DNA of 64,000 nucleotides, from positions 1,178,001-1,242,000 of the forward strand of contig CALOFP010000002.1 in the NCBI GenBank assembly GCA_942492635.1, written 5' to 3'. The notes under the pieces are model-generated. The model saw nothing but the letters and a program-made list of their open reading frames with translations, made no database searches and was not told the origin of the DNA. This document shows, piece by piece, positions 55,701 to 62,690 of this stretch. Numbering within the stretch: position 1 is the first letter of the stretch; every line of letters starts with the position of its first letter. The position numbers and the translations under genes are program-made. Origin of the DNA: CALOFP01 sp942492635. Lineage in GTDB: Bacteria > UBP6 > UBA1177 > CALOFP01.

Positions 55701-56299
55701 GATGGATCGTTCAGGTTCGTCTCAAGCTTGTAGGTTCCAGCACTGTCGGCGTGAACGTGGATGTCGGAATAGAGAACAACATCGCTGCCGATGATCTCCC
55801 AGTTGCTCACCTCCATATTTGTTATGTTGGCCTTGTCGCCGCTGCCGCCGTCGATAAGAAGCTGGGCCCAGTCGATTTTGGAAATCCACCCTCCGTTGTT
55901 CACATCTATCTCGTATACGACTGTGTTTTCGCCCTGTTTCACCCAGGATGGATCGAGAATGAATGTGGATGTGTTCCAAATGTCGTTCTGACCGGAAACC
56001 TTTCCGAGTTTATGGCCGTTGAAGTAGAGGTAGTTGACTTCGCCATCCTCCTCGTCAACGTCCCAGGAGTAGACTGTAAGTGCCGCACTGTGGGTGGGTA
56101 GCTGACCGGTCATGACTATGGGAAATGTTATGTAGCTGTGATTCTGTTTTTCGATATCGAGTTCGCCGCCTTCCGTGACGAAGTAGGTGGCGCTTGCCGA
56201 ACTTCTCGCCTGAAGAAGCCCCGTGAAAAGTGTAAGAAATAGAAGCAGGAAAATTCCGCTCCGCTTTCGAAATAAAAAGTGGAAAAAGTGTTCAGGCAT
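49721..56299 (-). CDS. Giant surface protein: cadherin-like domains, TSP3 array, GGGGCS sorting tail
   Basis: A 2192-residue secreted protein (signal FLLLFLTLFTGLLQA, N-terminus rather basic). The first 230 residues are a unique domain. About four repeats of roughly 145 residues follow (each with WQYS.D.G.TW, F.AWDKT.G, GG.T.FSS), then several cadherin/Ig-type domains of about 95 residues. A very long TSP3 calcium-binding array comes next, in units of about 120 residues, each with two Cys (DNCILVKN...GDVC). It ends KIHGGGGCSMTD-helix-FSIRRKQ, a Cys-type sorting tail. The stop codon is inside the ompA-type start. The rod must be calcium-dependent; its role is probably adhesion or surface structure. 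AGGAGG precedes the ATG. Confidence 0.88.
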   Translation of the reverse strand: MPEHFFHFLFRKRSGIFLLLFLTLFTGLLQARSSASATYFVTEGGELDIEKQNHSYITFPIVMTGQLPTHSAALTVYSWDVDEEDGEVNYLYFNGHKLGKVSGQNDIWNTSTFILDPSWVKQGENTVVYEIDVNNGGWISKIDWAQLLIDGGSGDKANITNMEVSNWEIIGSDVVLYSDIHVHADSAGTYKLETNLNDPSRNNLNSQVREFTMAQGEDRVIRFNFNYPLNSPTGTYVVYANLFEKDTFLQQTFYPFEFYHKENEGVNLPPTVSVIGEQNIFKNQPTSVDFTIGDDATDSESLSLVAYSSKGDLIPNSNLVLGGSGSNRTLKLTPNADKMGTSYITVEVSDGTSVTKRSFYLNVLDSSNSAPELDNSKAPVLTSITAGDTDNFGNRVEDIVIDGSITDPDGSVSESIVVTEVDDTNGTWQYSIDGGSTWKSFGSVSEKAGILLDSDDLVRFQPNGGWTGESTFKFAAWDKSSGNSGDSVDVTKRGGTTPFSSDTDSAAITVKDASTPNRAPVLDDTFNPMLSPISKNSSGGSGNTVSEIVANGSITDADGPAAEAIAVVGVDNANGRWQYSVDGETWHNIENTSDSNALLLDTESMIRFIPQSDFAGNSTFFFRAWDKTAGSGGSHADASANGGATAFSSQYDAAAIIVSNSNRAPLLNDSASHRLTPINEDNVNSNGNNVSEIVADGSITDPDGPVSEAIAVTDVDNTNGKWQYSTDNGSTWNDFGTVSENSARLLSSGDRIRFIPNRYYIGLPTITFAAWDKTTGAAGETADVSSRGGSTSFSSNTDTAFITVKDVNYAPTITGSEFNLTSITEREIDNSGDLISSIIAGKISDPDTASKEGIAIYGKTGNGKWQFSYEGTYWIDINNISETSALLLLPTTRIRYIPDGVNGETATFSFVAWDQTEGSTLLYHDITNRGGNNAFSTNSAEAKIEVTSINEAPKITGSRTLSTDEEKSLEIELSDLVVTDNDNPYPLGFTLEILDGNGYVHNGATVTPVKDLSGTIYVSARVNDGDLDSNIYSVPIVVSNVNDKPVVENGISNKKTNEDELFSFTVPPNTFKDVDAGDKLSYTATLADGSALPSWLGFDEVTGTFSGTPKNENVGTISIKLTASDKAGEKVTTDFQLEVVNINDAPVIKGQSAISVEEDKTITLDFEDLTVEDVDNNYPDGFSIIIENGDNYTVGGTSITPAKDFNGDLSVNVRVRDGIDSSDSFKLNVKVEAVNDAPYFVSPTPSGTVNVKEDEKVEFTVAAEDVDGDRLTYGGENLPAGASVDPETGVFTCIPGWKQIGNHQLTLTVTDGNKKISRPITIAVASVDTDGDGLTDGYEKSFGLDPDSKDSDNDGITDKVEVGDDLDNPRDSDGDGTIDGLDDDSDDDGIKDKDEAGKDSLTEGPRDTDGDGIPDYRDTDSDNDGVEDTKDNCILVKNESQEDADENGTGDVCENDKDGDGISDEDEKSMGTDPENRDSDKDGIDDGKEVGDDHDNPKDSDADGKIDALDDDSDGDGISDEEEGDRDSDHDGTPDYLDNDSDNDGVEDSKDKCRIVANSDQADEDDNGIGNVCEGDTDGDGVSDEDEKKAGSDPKNSDSDHDGIDDAKEIGNDPENPVDTDGDGTADVFDDDSDNDGISDEDEGAKDTDGDGKPDFQDNDSDGDGVEDGKDNCRIVANGDQADIDKDGTGDLCDGDTDGDGISDEDEKKNGTDPKSKDSDGDGIDDSKETGEDHDNPKDSDGDGTIDALDDDSDGDGISDKDESGKDTDGDGTPDTLDDDSDGDGVKDRDDNCLLLKNPDQSDIDGDKIGDLCDDDMDGDGLTNDEESKIGTDPEKMDSDGDGITDEKEVGEDKNDPKDTDGDGTIDALDDDSDGDGISDKDESGKDTDKDGTPDHLDTDSDDDGVEDGDDNCLLVKNSDQKDTDGNGIGDACDGDNDGDGISDEKEEEMGTDPDKADSDGDGIDDKTETEIGTDPTDDDSDGDGIKDGDEVGDDHGNPVDSDGDGKIDALDEDSDGDGVKDKDEKGDEVKDTDGDGRPDHLDDDSDNDGVKDSTDNCILVKNPNQEDYDNDGIGDVCEKDSDGDGIPDEIEEKIGSDPEKADSDGDGIKDGDEIGNKYSGEMKDSDGDGEPDIFDLENNNPYDENMKIHGGGGCSMTDVETSTSAGNNLLFAVLSVLSAFIWGRFSIRRKQ
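49885..52320 (-). repeat. TSP3 coding repeat, period about 360 bp
   Basis: Low-complexity DNA rich in GTCGCCGTC-like triplets encoding six Cys-containing TSP3 units of about 120 residues, plus partial ones. It is C/T- and G-skewed on the plus strand, and produces long Arg/His-rich open frames on the other strand, which are not genes. Confidence 0.85.
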
Positions 56300-56800
56300 T
56301 AAAATCCTCCTGTTGTATTGTTGAAAAGCAAAGTTTTAAATTAGATGTAATTGAATTGGTGTTGGAAGATGGAGTGTTTGATATTATTGTGCTCATATGC
56401 GTTGTGAATTAAGAAATCTGATTCATCTTATCAATACATGAAAAGAAAAAGTGTCGGAATTGTTTTCCGGACGATAGGTATGCAGAAATGTGCTTGTGCT
56501 CGACAAAGCAGAAAAAAGATAATTAAACAAATTTGTATTCCCCATTACTCCCAAAAGGAGCAACAATATAAAGGAAATCCATTACGTTTGCAATGGCTGA
56601 AAAGTAGTTTTTTGAAAAATATGTGAAATAAGTAGAAAAAAAAGATATTGAAAAGTAAAAAATGTTATCTGATTTGATCCAGCGGGGCAAGGAAAGATAA
56701 CATTGATTTCCAACCAGCTAATTTCAAATAGAAATTCGGTTTGGTTGTGTCGAACGCCGATTCTTTTTCTCGTTTTCTGTTTAGAGTCGGAGGGCGTTCC

Positions 56801-56836
56801 GTAGAGACGCAGCGTGCTGAGTTTCTACAATGTTAA
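56801..56836. repeat. Dispersed palindromic element, copy 2
   Basis: GTAGAGACGCAGCGTGCTG followed by TTTCTACAATGTTAAAT. It shares opening and ending with the copy at 37201 but is shorter in the middle and less symmetric. Confidence 0.55.
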
Positions 56837-56990
56837 ATATCCAGCTTCTCTCGTGAGATAAAGCATTCTTATAGACTAACGCACAGGAAAAATAGGTGAA
56901 GAAAGATGGTTAATTTTGTTCGAATTGAATTTAACAATATTTGATTTTGCAAAGAATAAAACATATAGTGTTGTTGGATTTGGGGTCAAG

Positions 56991-57045
56991 GACTTAGTTT
57001 TAAATACTTTTCAGGACATACCCGAAAAGTATTTAAAATTAAGTC
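56991..57045. repeat. Large 22-bp-arm hairpin before the S41 gene
   Basis: Left arm 56991-57012 (begins GACTTAG, ends ACTTTTC) and right arm 57024-57045 (begins GAAAAGT, ends TAAGTC) are complementary over 22 bases with a single G-T mismatch, loop of 11 bases. GGGG before the left arm (offset by a 5-base bulge) can pair with the C run after the right arm. It ends 27 bases before the S41 start codon. No T tail, so more like a small mobile or REP-type repeat than a terminator. Confidence 0.75.
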
Positions 57046-57071
57046 CCCCCGCCTGTGAAAAAGAGGTGAAT

Positions 57072-58505
57072 ATGAAAAAGATAGTAAAGATAGTCGGCCT
57101 GATGCTTGTTTTGTCTTTGATTCTGATTTTGTGTGGGCGTTCGAAAAAGTCAGGTAGCTCTCAAAAAGCATCTGCATCACAAAAAATTGACTACGGTTCC
57201 TTCTCAAAAGCTCAGGTTGTGGCAGATATAGATTTTATGGTAAAAACATTGGAGTCTGTCCATCCTGATATTTATGCAGAGTACCCTGAAAAGGATTTTA
57301 AGAGAGATATTCAAAAAATAAAGGAGCAGATAAAAGAGCCAATCAACCGAAAAAATCTTTTCCTTCTGCTTTCACCTGTCGTTGCAAAACTTGGTGACGG
57401 TCACACTTTCGTTGGCTCCTGGTATTTCCTGGATACGATCAAAAGAACAAAAATTCCTCTTTTTCCATTTGATATTGAATTTATCGAAGATCAAATGGTT
57501 GTAAAACAGAACTATTCGGAAAGAAAAATCGAAAAGGGGGACGTGATTATTGCCGTAAACAATATTTCGTCAGATAAATTGATTTCCAGAATGGCAAAAT
57601 ATGTTTCCGGTGAGAGAGATTACTACAGGAAAACCATATTAAGCTATAATTTTGCCGCTTTTCTCAACCTTATCATGGGGTGGAAAGAAAATTTCACTCT
57701 CAAAATTCAAAGAGGAGATAAAATAATTAATTTCGAAGTAAAAGGTATTCTCTACGATTCCATGAGAAAAAGAAGGGAGCGAGGAAAGAAGATATTCGAC
57801 TATTATGAAATAAAAAATCTCAACACAGCGGTCATGACATTCAATAATTTTGGTAACTATCAGATAAAATTTGATGACTATTTAAAAGAATGTTTTGCAA
57901 AGATAAGAAACAACAAAATCGAAAATCTCATAATCGATCTCAGGAACAACGGCGGCGGGAATTCGAGTCTGGGTGACAACCTGCTGGCAATGATAACAGT
58001 AAAACCTTTTATACAGTTTACAAAAGTGGGAATGAAAATCAGCCCGGAAATAAAAAAGAGAGACAATGGTCGACTCACCTTTATTGGAAAAGAAGAAGGG
58101 ACAATAACTCATTGGAAAATTGATCCGAAGCACCATGAACTGGATAGTGAACTTGAAGATTTGAGATTTAAGGGAAAAGTTTATCTTCTCACAGGAAAGT
58201 ACACTTTTTCTTCAGCAGCCTCTTTTGCCGCCGCATTTAAAGATTCTCAAATGGGAGAAATTGTCGGCGAGGAAACAGGCGGACTTAGAAAATGCTTTGG
58301 AGATGTATACAGATTCAAGCTTCCGGAAACCGGTATAAAAATGGGCGTATCATTTAAGTATTTTGTTTCCGGGAAAAATCCGCAAAAAGGGCGAGGAATA
58401 ATTCCTCATCACACTGTTTTCCAGAAAAAGGAAGATATCGAAAAAGGGGTAGACACCCAGCTTGAATTCGTAAGGAAATTGATAGAAAAGTCGGTTGAAT
58501 CTTAG
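57072..58505 (+). CDS. S41 (tail-specific protease) family lipoprotein
   Basis: A 477-residue protein with a type II signal peptide (MKKIVKIVGLMLVLSLILILC). The ATG at 57072 follows GAGGTGAA; the longer frame from 56916 would run through the hairpin and is rejected. An N-terminal helical domain precedes a degenerate PDZ-like segment (RKIEKGDVIIAVNNISSDKLIS). The S41 core follows: NLIIDLRNNGGGNSS, then YLLTGKYTFSSAASFAAAFKD with the probable nucleophile Ser, and IVGEETGG. S41 enzymes with a lipid anchor act in the periplasm, trimming proteins or acting in envelope quality control. Substrate unknown. Confidence 0.85.
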   Translation: MKKIVKIVGLMLVLSLILILCGRSKKSGSSQKASASQKIDYGSFSKAQVVADIDFMVKTLESVHPDIYAEYPEKDFKRDIQKIKEQIKEPINRKNLFLLLSPVVAKLGDGHTFVGSWYFLDTIKRTKIPLFPFDIEFIEDQMVVKQNYSERKIEKGDVIIAVNNISSDKLISRMAKYVSGERDYYRKTILSYNFAAFLNLIMGWKENFTLKIQRGDKIINFEVKGILYDSMRKRRERGKKIFDYYEIKNLNTAVMTFNNFGNYQIKFDDYLKECFAKIRNNKIENLIIDLRNNGGGNSSLGDNLLAMITVKPFIQFTKVGMKISPEIKKRDNGRLTFIGKEEGTITHWKIDPKHHELDSELEDLRFKGKVYLLTGKYTFSSAASFAAAFKDSQMGEIVGEETGGLRKCFGDVYRFKLPETGIKMGVSFKYFVSGKNPQKGRGIIPHHTVFQKKEDIEKGVDTQLEFVRKLIEKSVES

Positions 58506-58523
58506 CAAACTACGGAGGTTTTC

Positions 58524-59567
58524 ATGACAGCGATCAAAATCAAGAAACTCGATCTGGAAAAGGCAACGGAGAGTGAGTGGAAAATGATCCATGCTCCCCT
58601 CAGGGATACCTACATGGAGATTTTTCCGGATGAGCAGGAGCCGTCCGTGGATAGAGTAAAGGGGTGGCTGTCCGGTGCTCCGGATACTTTCATGAATATC
58701 AATATATTTGCGATGAACGAGGATGAATCGGAGGTGTTGGGAAGAATAAATTTGAAATACAGAAATGTACCGGAGGGGATCGAAAATCCCCATCTCTGGA
58801 TCGATGTTGCAAAAAAGTGCAGAGGGCAGGGTCTTGCAAAAAAACTGCTCAAACCTGTTGTGGAACATGCCCTTGATATAGGTAGCCGAATCCTTGTTAC
58901 CGAAACCTTTTCCCCAATACCGGCAGGGGAGGCGTTCGCCCTGAAAGCCGGAATGAAATTGGGGAACACCTATACAACCAACAGACTCTACATGAAGGAT
59001 GTGGACCGTGAACTAATGAAAACCTGGTTAAACAGACTTTCAGAAAGAACCGATGAGTTTGAAATCGGATTCTGGCATCACCCTTTCCCGGAGGAGGAAA
59101 TCGACCGTTTCGTAACATTGGAAAATGATTTTTTCGCAAGTATTCCCCAGGGAGATATGGATGTGAAGCCCAGGCAGGTGACCGCTGATGAGATTCGTCA
59201 TCGCGTGGAATCATATAAAAAACACAACATGGAGAGCCCCATTGTCTATGCAAGGCATAAGGAAACCGGAGTATATGCAGGTTTTACCAATGTTATCATC
59301 GATCTGAACCGGAAAAGGAATCTCACCCAGCTTGGTACGACAGTACTTGAAAAGTACAGGAATCTCGGGATCGGACGAGCCCTGAAGGCTGAAATGACCC
59401 TGAAACTACTTGAAATTTGTCCGGAAGCCGAATTTATAGAAACATCGACAGCAAAAGTAAACGACCCGATGCTAAACCTGAACAGTGAAATGGGCTACAA
59501 ACACAAAAGAACCGCCAAACAGTGGCAGATTTCAGTTGAAAAATTGAAGGAATACCTGGAAAAGTAA
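58524..59567 (+). CDS. Double-GNAT acetyltransferase, first paralogue
   Basis: A 347-residue protein made of two GNAT folds. N-terminal acetyl-CoA motif about residues 93-110 (VAKKCRGQGLAKKLLKPVV). C-terminal motif near 285 (LEKYRNLGIGRALKAEMT), with ETSTAKVNDPMLNLNSEMGYK, the typical GNAT motif B. In double-GNAT enzymes (for example mycothiol synthase type) usually only one half is catalytic; the C-terminal half looks the more complete here. A GGAGG ribosome-binding site precedes the ATG. It aligns along its full length with the next gene, so they are a local duplication. Substrate unknown. Confidence 0.85.
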   Translation: MTAIKIKKLDLEKATESEWKMIHAPLRDTYMEIFPDEQEPSVDRVKGWLSGAPDTFMNINIFAMNEDESEVLGRINLKYRNVPEGIENPHLWIDVAKKCRGQGLAKKLLKPVVEHALDIGSRILVTETFSPIPAGEAFALKAGMKLGNTYTTNRLYMKDVDRELMKTWLNRLSERTDEFEIGFWHHPFPEEEIDRFVTLENDFFASIPQGDMDVKPRQVTADEIRHRVESYKKHNMESPIVYARHKETGVYAGFTNVIIDLNRKRNLTQLGTTVLEKYRNLGIGRALKAEMTLKLLEICPEAEFIETSTAKVNDPMLNLNSEMGYKHKRTAKQWQISVEKLKEYLEK

Positions 59568-59695
59568 AAGTATTTATTTACAGATCGAGTCGAATTTCCG
59601 GTAACATTTATTTAAGCTGGGCGGGTGAGTATTTTTGATTAAGTGAGATTTGGGGGGGAGAGCACAACCCTACCCCTAACGCTGGAGGAGGTGTC

Positions 59696-60742
59696 ATGGA
59701 AAACATCAAGATTAAGGAATTTGATTTCGATAAGGCTTCTGAAAGGGAGTGGCAGATCTTTTATTCCATGTTGAAACCTATATATTCGGAGGTGTTTCCG
59801 GACGAGAAGGAGGTGTCGATTGATGATTGTAAGGGGTGGTTTTCCGGTCAGCCGGAGGTGTTCAAAAATTACAATGTCGCTGTGATGAATGAGGATGAAT
59901 CGAAGATGCTGGCAAGGGTAACCATGAATTATCGAAATGAGCCAGGCGGAATTGAGAACCCCTACGTCTGGGTTGATGTTTCCCGGGAGTACAGAAGACG
60001 CGGATTTGCCAAGAAACTGCTTAAATCGGTGGTTGAAAAGGCTCTTGAGATAGGTTGTAAGAGCTTAATTTTTAACTCGTTCTCGACAGTGTCTGCCGGT
60101 GACGAGTTTGCCCGGAAACTCCAAATGAATCTCGGAAACAGCTACAGTTCAAGCAGGTTGTACATGAAGGATGTGGACCGTGAACTCATGAAAAGCTGGC
60201 GTGATAGACTCTATGAAAGAACAGGTGACTTTGAAATCGGATTCTGGCTTCATCCATATCCCGAGGAGGATATCGAGCGTTTTGTAACGATGGAAAACGA
60301 TTTCTGGGCCAGCTGTCCGACCGGCGATCTGGATGCAAAACCGCCTGTAGTAACCTCTGAGGAGCTCCGGCAGCGCATGGAGGGTTTCCGTAAAAAGAAC
60401 AAGCAACGTCCAACAGTGTTCGCAAAGCACAAAAAAACCGGTGTGTTTGCGGGATACACCGATGTAATCGCAGATCTAAATAGAAAAAAAGAACTGATGC
60501 AGTTCGGCACCGGAGTACTTGAAAAATTCAGGAATCTGGGCATCGGAAGAGCGCTGAAAGGGGAAATGACTCTCAAACTTCTCGAGCTCTATCCAGAGGC
60601 CGAGTTTATCGAAACATCGAACGCAAAAATCAACCGCTCGATGCTCAACATAAACCGTGAAATGGGCTACAAACACGCAAGAACAATGAACCAGTGGCAG
60701 ATTACCGTTGAAAAATTGAAGGAAATTTTGGAAAACCGGTAA
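59696..60742 (+). CDS. Double-GNAT acetyltransferase, second paralogue
   Basis: A 348-residue paralogue of the preceding gene, colinear throughout: SREYRRRGFAKKLLKSVV and LEKFRNLGIGRALKGEMT mark the two acetyl-CoA sites; LYMKDVDRELMK and EIGFW are identical in both. The GGAGGAGGTG ribosome-binding site is strong. The duplicated pair has 128 bases between the copies, so the second may have its own promoter. Both may acetylate related substrates. No signal peptide. Confidence 0.85.
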   Translation: MENIKIKEFDFDKASEREWQIFYSMLKPIYSEVFPDEKEVSIDDCKGWFSGQPEVFKNYNVAVMNEDESKMLARVTMNYRNEPGGIENPYVWVDVSREYRRRGFAKKLLKSVVEKALEIGCKSLIFNSFSTVSAGDEFARKLQMNLGNSYSSSRLYMKDVDRELMKSWRDRLYERTGDFEIGFWLHPYPEEDIERFVTMENDFWASCPTGDLDAKPPVVTSEELRQRMEGFRKKNKQRPTVFAKHKKTGVFAGYTDVIADLNRKKELMQFGTGVLEKFRNLGIGRALKGEMTLKLLELYPEAEFIETSNAKINRSMLNINREMGYKHARTMNQWQITVEKLKEILENR

Positions 60743-60786
60743 AAAATTTTTCGAATTCTTACAAATTGTTCCTAAAAAATGAAAAA

Positions 60787-60815
60787 TTGATTTAATAAAC
60801 ATCAGAATGTAAAGT
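60787..60815 (+). promoter_or_regulatory. Possible promoter of the S51-hydrolase-HAD-GNAT run
   Basis: TTGATT (60787-60792), 17-base spacer, TAAAGT (60810-60815), 68 bases before the S51-like gene. Both boxes match four of six consensus positions. Confidence 0.3.
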
Positions 60816-60883
60816 GTAGATGCTTTTATAAAGTTTAATTAATATGGGGCGTTGCGCTAAAATGTTTTGACGGAGATTAAATT

Positions 60884-61594
60884 ATGACGAAATTATTTCT
60901 GTATGGTAATACTACACAAAACTTCAAAGAGGTTTTCAAGCCGTTTGTGGAAGCTTCCGGCGGTAGAAATGCGGAAATAGTGTTTTGTCATGTCGGAGCT
61001 CCCGGTTGGGAAAAATATTACGACGGTTTTTTATCGATTTGCAGGGAATTCAATATTGCCAAGGTGGATTCTATTAAACCGGTTGAAAATAGTACCGAAC
61101 TTTCCGAACAATCGCTTGAACTTGTAAGAAATTCTACAGGTATTTTTATAACCGGTGGATCTCTCGAATCGTACTGGAAAACCTATGTCGACACTCCGGT
61201 CAGCGAAATAATCAAGGAGAAATATAGGACGGGAACACCTTACGCCGGAGTTTCAGAAGGTGCGATGATAGCCATGGAAAAGTGGTCCGACTACGAAGAG
61301 ACTGCAGTATCAGATCTCTACAGTAGCATGGGACTTTTAAAAAATACGATCCTGGTTCCACACTTCACAGAATGCAAATGGTTCGATTGGATGATGAAAG
61401 ACATGAACAGCATCAAATCCTCCTACGGATTGGGAATAGACGAACCCACATGCGTTGAAGTAACCGATGAAAAACAGCTAAAAGTACACGGCGCCGGAAA
61501 CCTCTATCTCTTCAAAAGAAAAGCCGATTTTCAATACAGCTTAAAAGTGATGTCATCCGGCGAAACAGAAGTCTTGACCACAACTGTGAATTGA
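60884..61594 (+). CDS. Peptidase S51-like (dipeptidase E/cyanophycinase type) protein
   Basis: A 236-residue cytoplasmic protein with a class-I glutaminase-like fold. GIFITGGSLESYW is the strand-loop before the nucleophile, and YAGVSEGAMIAM holds the probable Ser nucleophile (the family usually has GxSAG, so SEG is slightly unusual). VPHFTE supplies the His and GLGIDEPTCVEV the following acidic loop. S51 peptidases cleave Asp-containing dipeptides or cyanophycin-like chains. GGAG ribosome-binding site. First gene of a run with the hydrolase (12-base gap), HAD and GNAT genes. Confidence 0.8.
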   Translation: MTKLFLYGNTTQNFKEVFKPFVEASGGRNAEIVFCHVGAPGWEKYYDGFLSICREFNIAKVDSIKPVENSTELSEQSLELVRNSTGIFITGGSLESYWKTYVDTPVSEIIKEKYRTGTPYAGVSEGAMIAMEKWSDYEETAVSDLYSSMGLLKNTILVPHFTECKWFDWMMKDMNSIKSSYGLGIDEPTCVEVTDEKQLKVHGAGNLYLFKRKADFQYSLKVMSSGETEVLTTTVN

Positions 61595-61606
61595 ACGGAG
61601 CAAAAA

Positions 61607-62686
61607 ATGATCAAATTAAGAAATTACATGTTTTTGGTGATGATTATATTCACAATGTCCACACTTTTTGCCACACAGGAAGCAGGTTATAAAACGCAAG
61701 ACGGAACACTGGAAGGAGCCCTTTATAAAATTGTTCTTCCCGAAAAGTGGAACGGCAAACTGCTTTTGAAAGCGCACGGCGGCAGGCCGGAAAAGGCACC
61801 TCTTTCCGCTGATTTCAAAGTAAAGGGATACGTTAAAACTCTTCTTGAGAAAAACTGGATGGTGGCGGAAACCAGCTACCGGAGAAACGGAATAATAATC
61901 AACGATGCTGTTAAGGATTTGAATAATCTTCTGAATCACATTGAGAAGAAGCATGGCAAAACAAAAGCTGTCTACTTGCTCGGTGCATCGATGGGTGGCA
62001 AGATAGCTGTCCAGATGGCGGAAGAAAAAAATAACAGGCTCTCGGGAGTTGTTGCAGTGGGCGCCGCACTTTTCTGTAAGGATTGGTGTCAGGATAAAAA
62101 GAGCCCGACCTCTTTAACATTCGAGCCAAAAGTTCCTCTTCTCTTCGTAAGCAACGTAAACGAGATAAAAGAGCCGAAAATTTACACCGAAAAAGTAAAA
62201 AAGAGCAAACTCAAGCCGGTAGTGTGGACACTTGAAAGAAAAGGACACTGCAAAATCAATCGAAAAGAGGTTGAAAAAGCTGTTTTAGCAGTTGAAAAGT
62301 GGGCGGAAAACGGAAAAAAACCTGTTGATACCACTTTAAACATTGAAATTCTCCGAAAAAATGTTGCGACAAGGCATAAAAACGGCAGAGCCTACACAAA
62401 AGTTTTTTCCATCCATCCGGTCTACGGCAGTATCGTTGCAGATTTTTCCAGAGCCGACTTTCGAAAGCTCGGGATAGAGCAAAATTCATATTTTTACATC
62501 GGATATAAAGACAAGAAGTTCAAAGCATATTTCGGCAGTACCTACGACGACGTCCCGCGAGGAAAATGGATCTCATTCATCACAGCCGAAGATTACCTGA
62601 TGATAGCAAGAAACTGGGCCAGCGCCGTCGAACTACTCGGCTGCAAAAAAGGCGAAGAACTGTTTATAGAAACGATAAAGAAATAA
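61607..62686 (+). CDS. Secreted alpha/beta hydrolase with a SAM-HAT-like C-terminal domain
   Basis: A 359-residue exported protein (signal peptide MIKLRNYMFLVMIIFTMSTLFA). The first part is an alpha/beta hydrolase with oxyanion loop KAHGGRPEK and nucleophile elbow LLGASMGGKIAVQ; GHCKINRKEVE probably supplies the His. From about residue 255, the segment HPVYGSIVADFSRADF and GSTYDDVPRGKWIS...ASAVELLGCKKGEELFI follows the pattern of the C-terminal domain of SAM hydroxide adenosyltransferases (normally VDRFGNLITN, TY.D...G, GSAAELLG...GD.V.I). The N-terminal domain of that enzyme is missing, so SAM hydrolysis is unlikely; the beta-barrel may have become a substrate-binding lid. Substrate unknown. 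Confidence 0.72.
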   Translation: MIKLRNYMFLVMIIFTMSTLFATQEAGYKTQDGTLEGALYKIVLPEKWNGKLLLKAHGGRPEKAPLSADFKVKGYVKTLLEKNWMVAETSYRRNGIIINDAVKDLNNLLNHIEKKHGKTKAVYLLGASMGGKIAVQMAEEKNNRLSGVVAVGAALFCKDWCQDKKSPTSLTFEPKVPLLFVSNVNEIKEPKIYTEKVKKSKLKPVVWTLERKGHCKINRKEVEKAVLAVEKWAENGKKPVDTTLNIEILRKNVATRHKNGRAYTKVFSIHPVYGSIVADFSRADFRKLGIEQNSYFYIGYKDKKFKAYFGSTYDDVPRGKWISFITAEDYLMIARNWASAVELLGCKKGEELFIETIKK

Positions 62687-62690
62687 GGTA

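Larger units (their letters stand above)
56300..57071. other. Non-coding region holding a dispersed repeat and a large hairpin
   Basis: About 770 bases between the divergent giant gene and the S41 gene. Mostly AT-rich, with the GTAGAGACG element at 56801 and the long hairpin at 56991-57045. The open frame at 56438-56626 has no start signals and is not called. Confidence 0.5.

Noticed and set aside
56438..56626. 62-codon frame before the S41 gene
   Set aside because: AT-rich DNA, no ribosome-binding site, no protein-like features.
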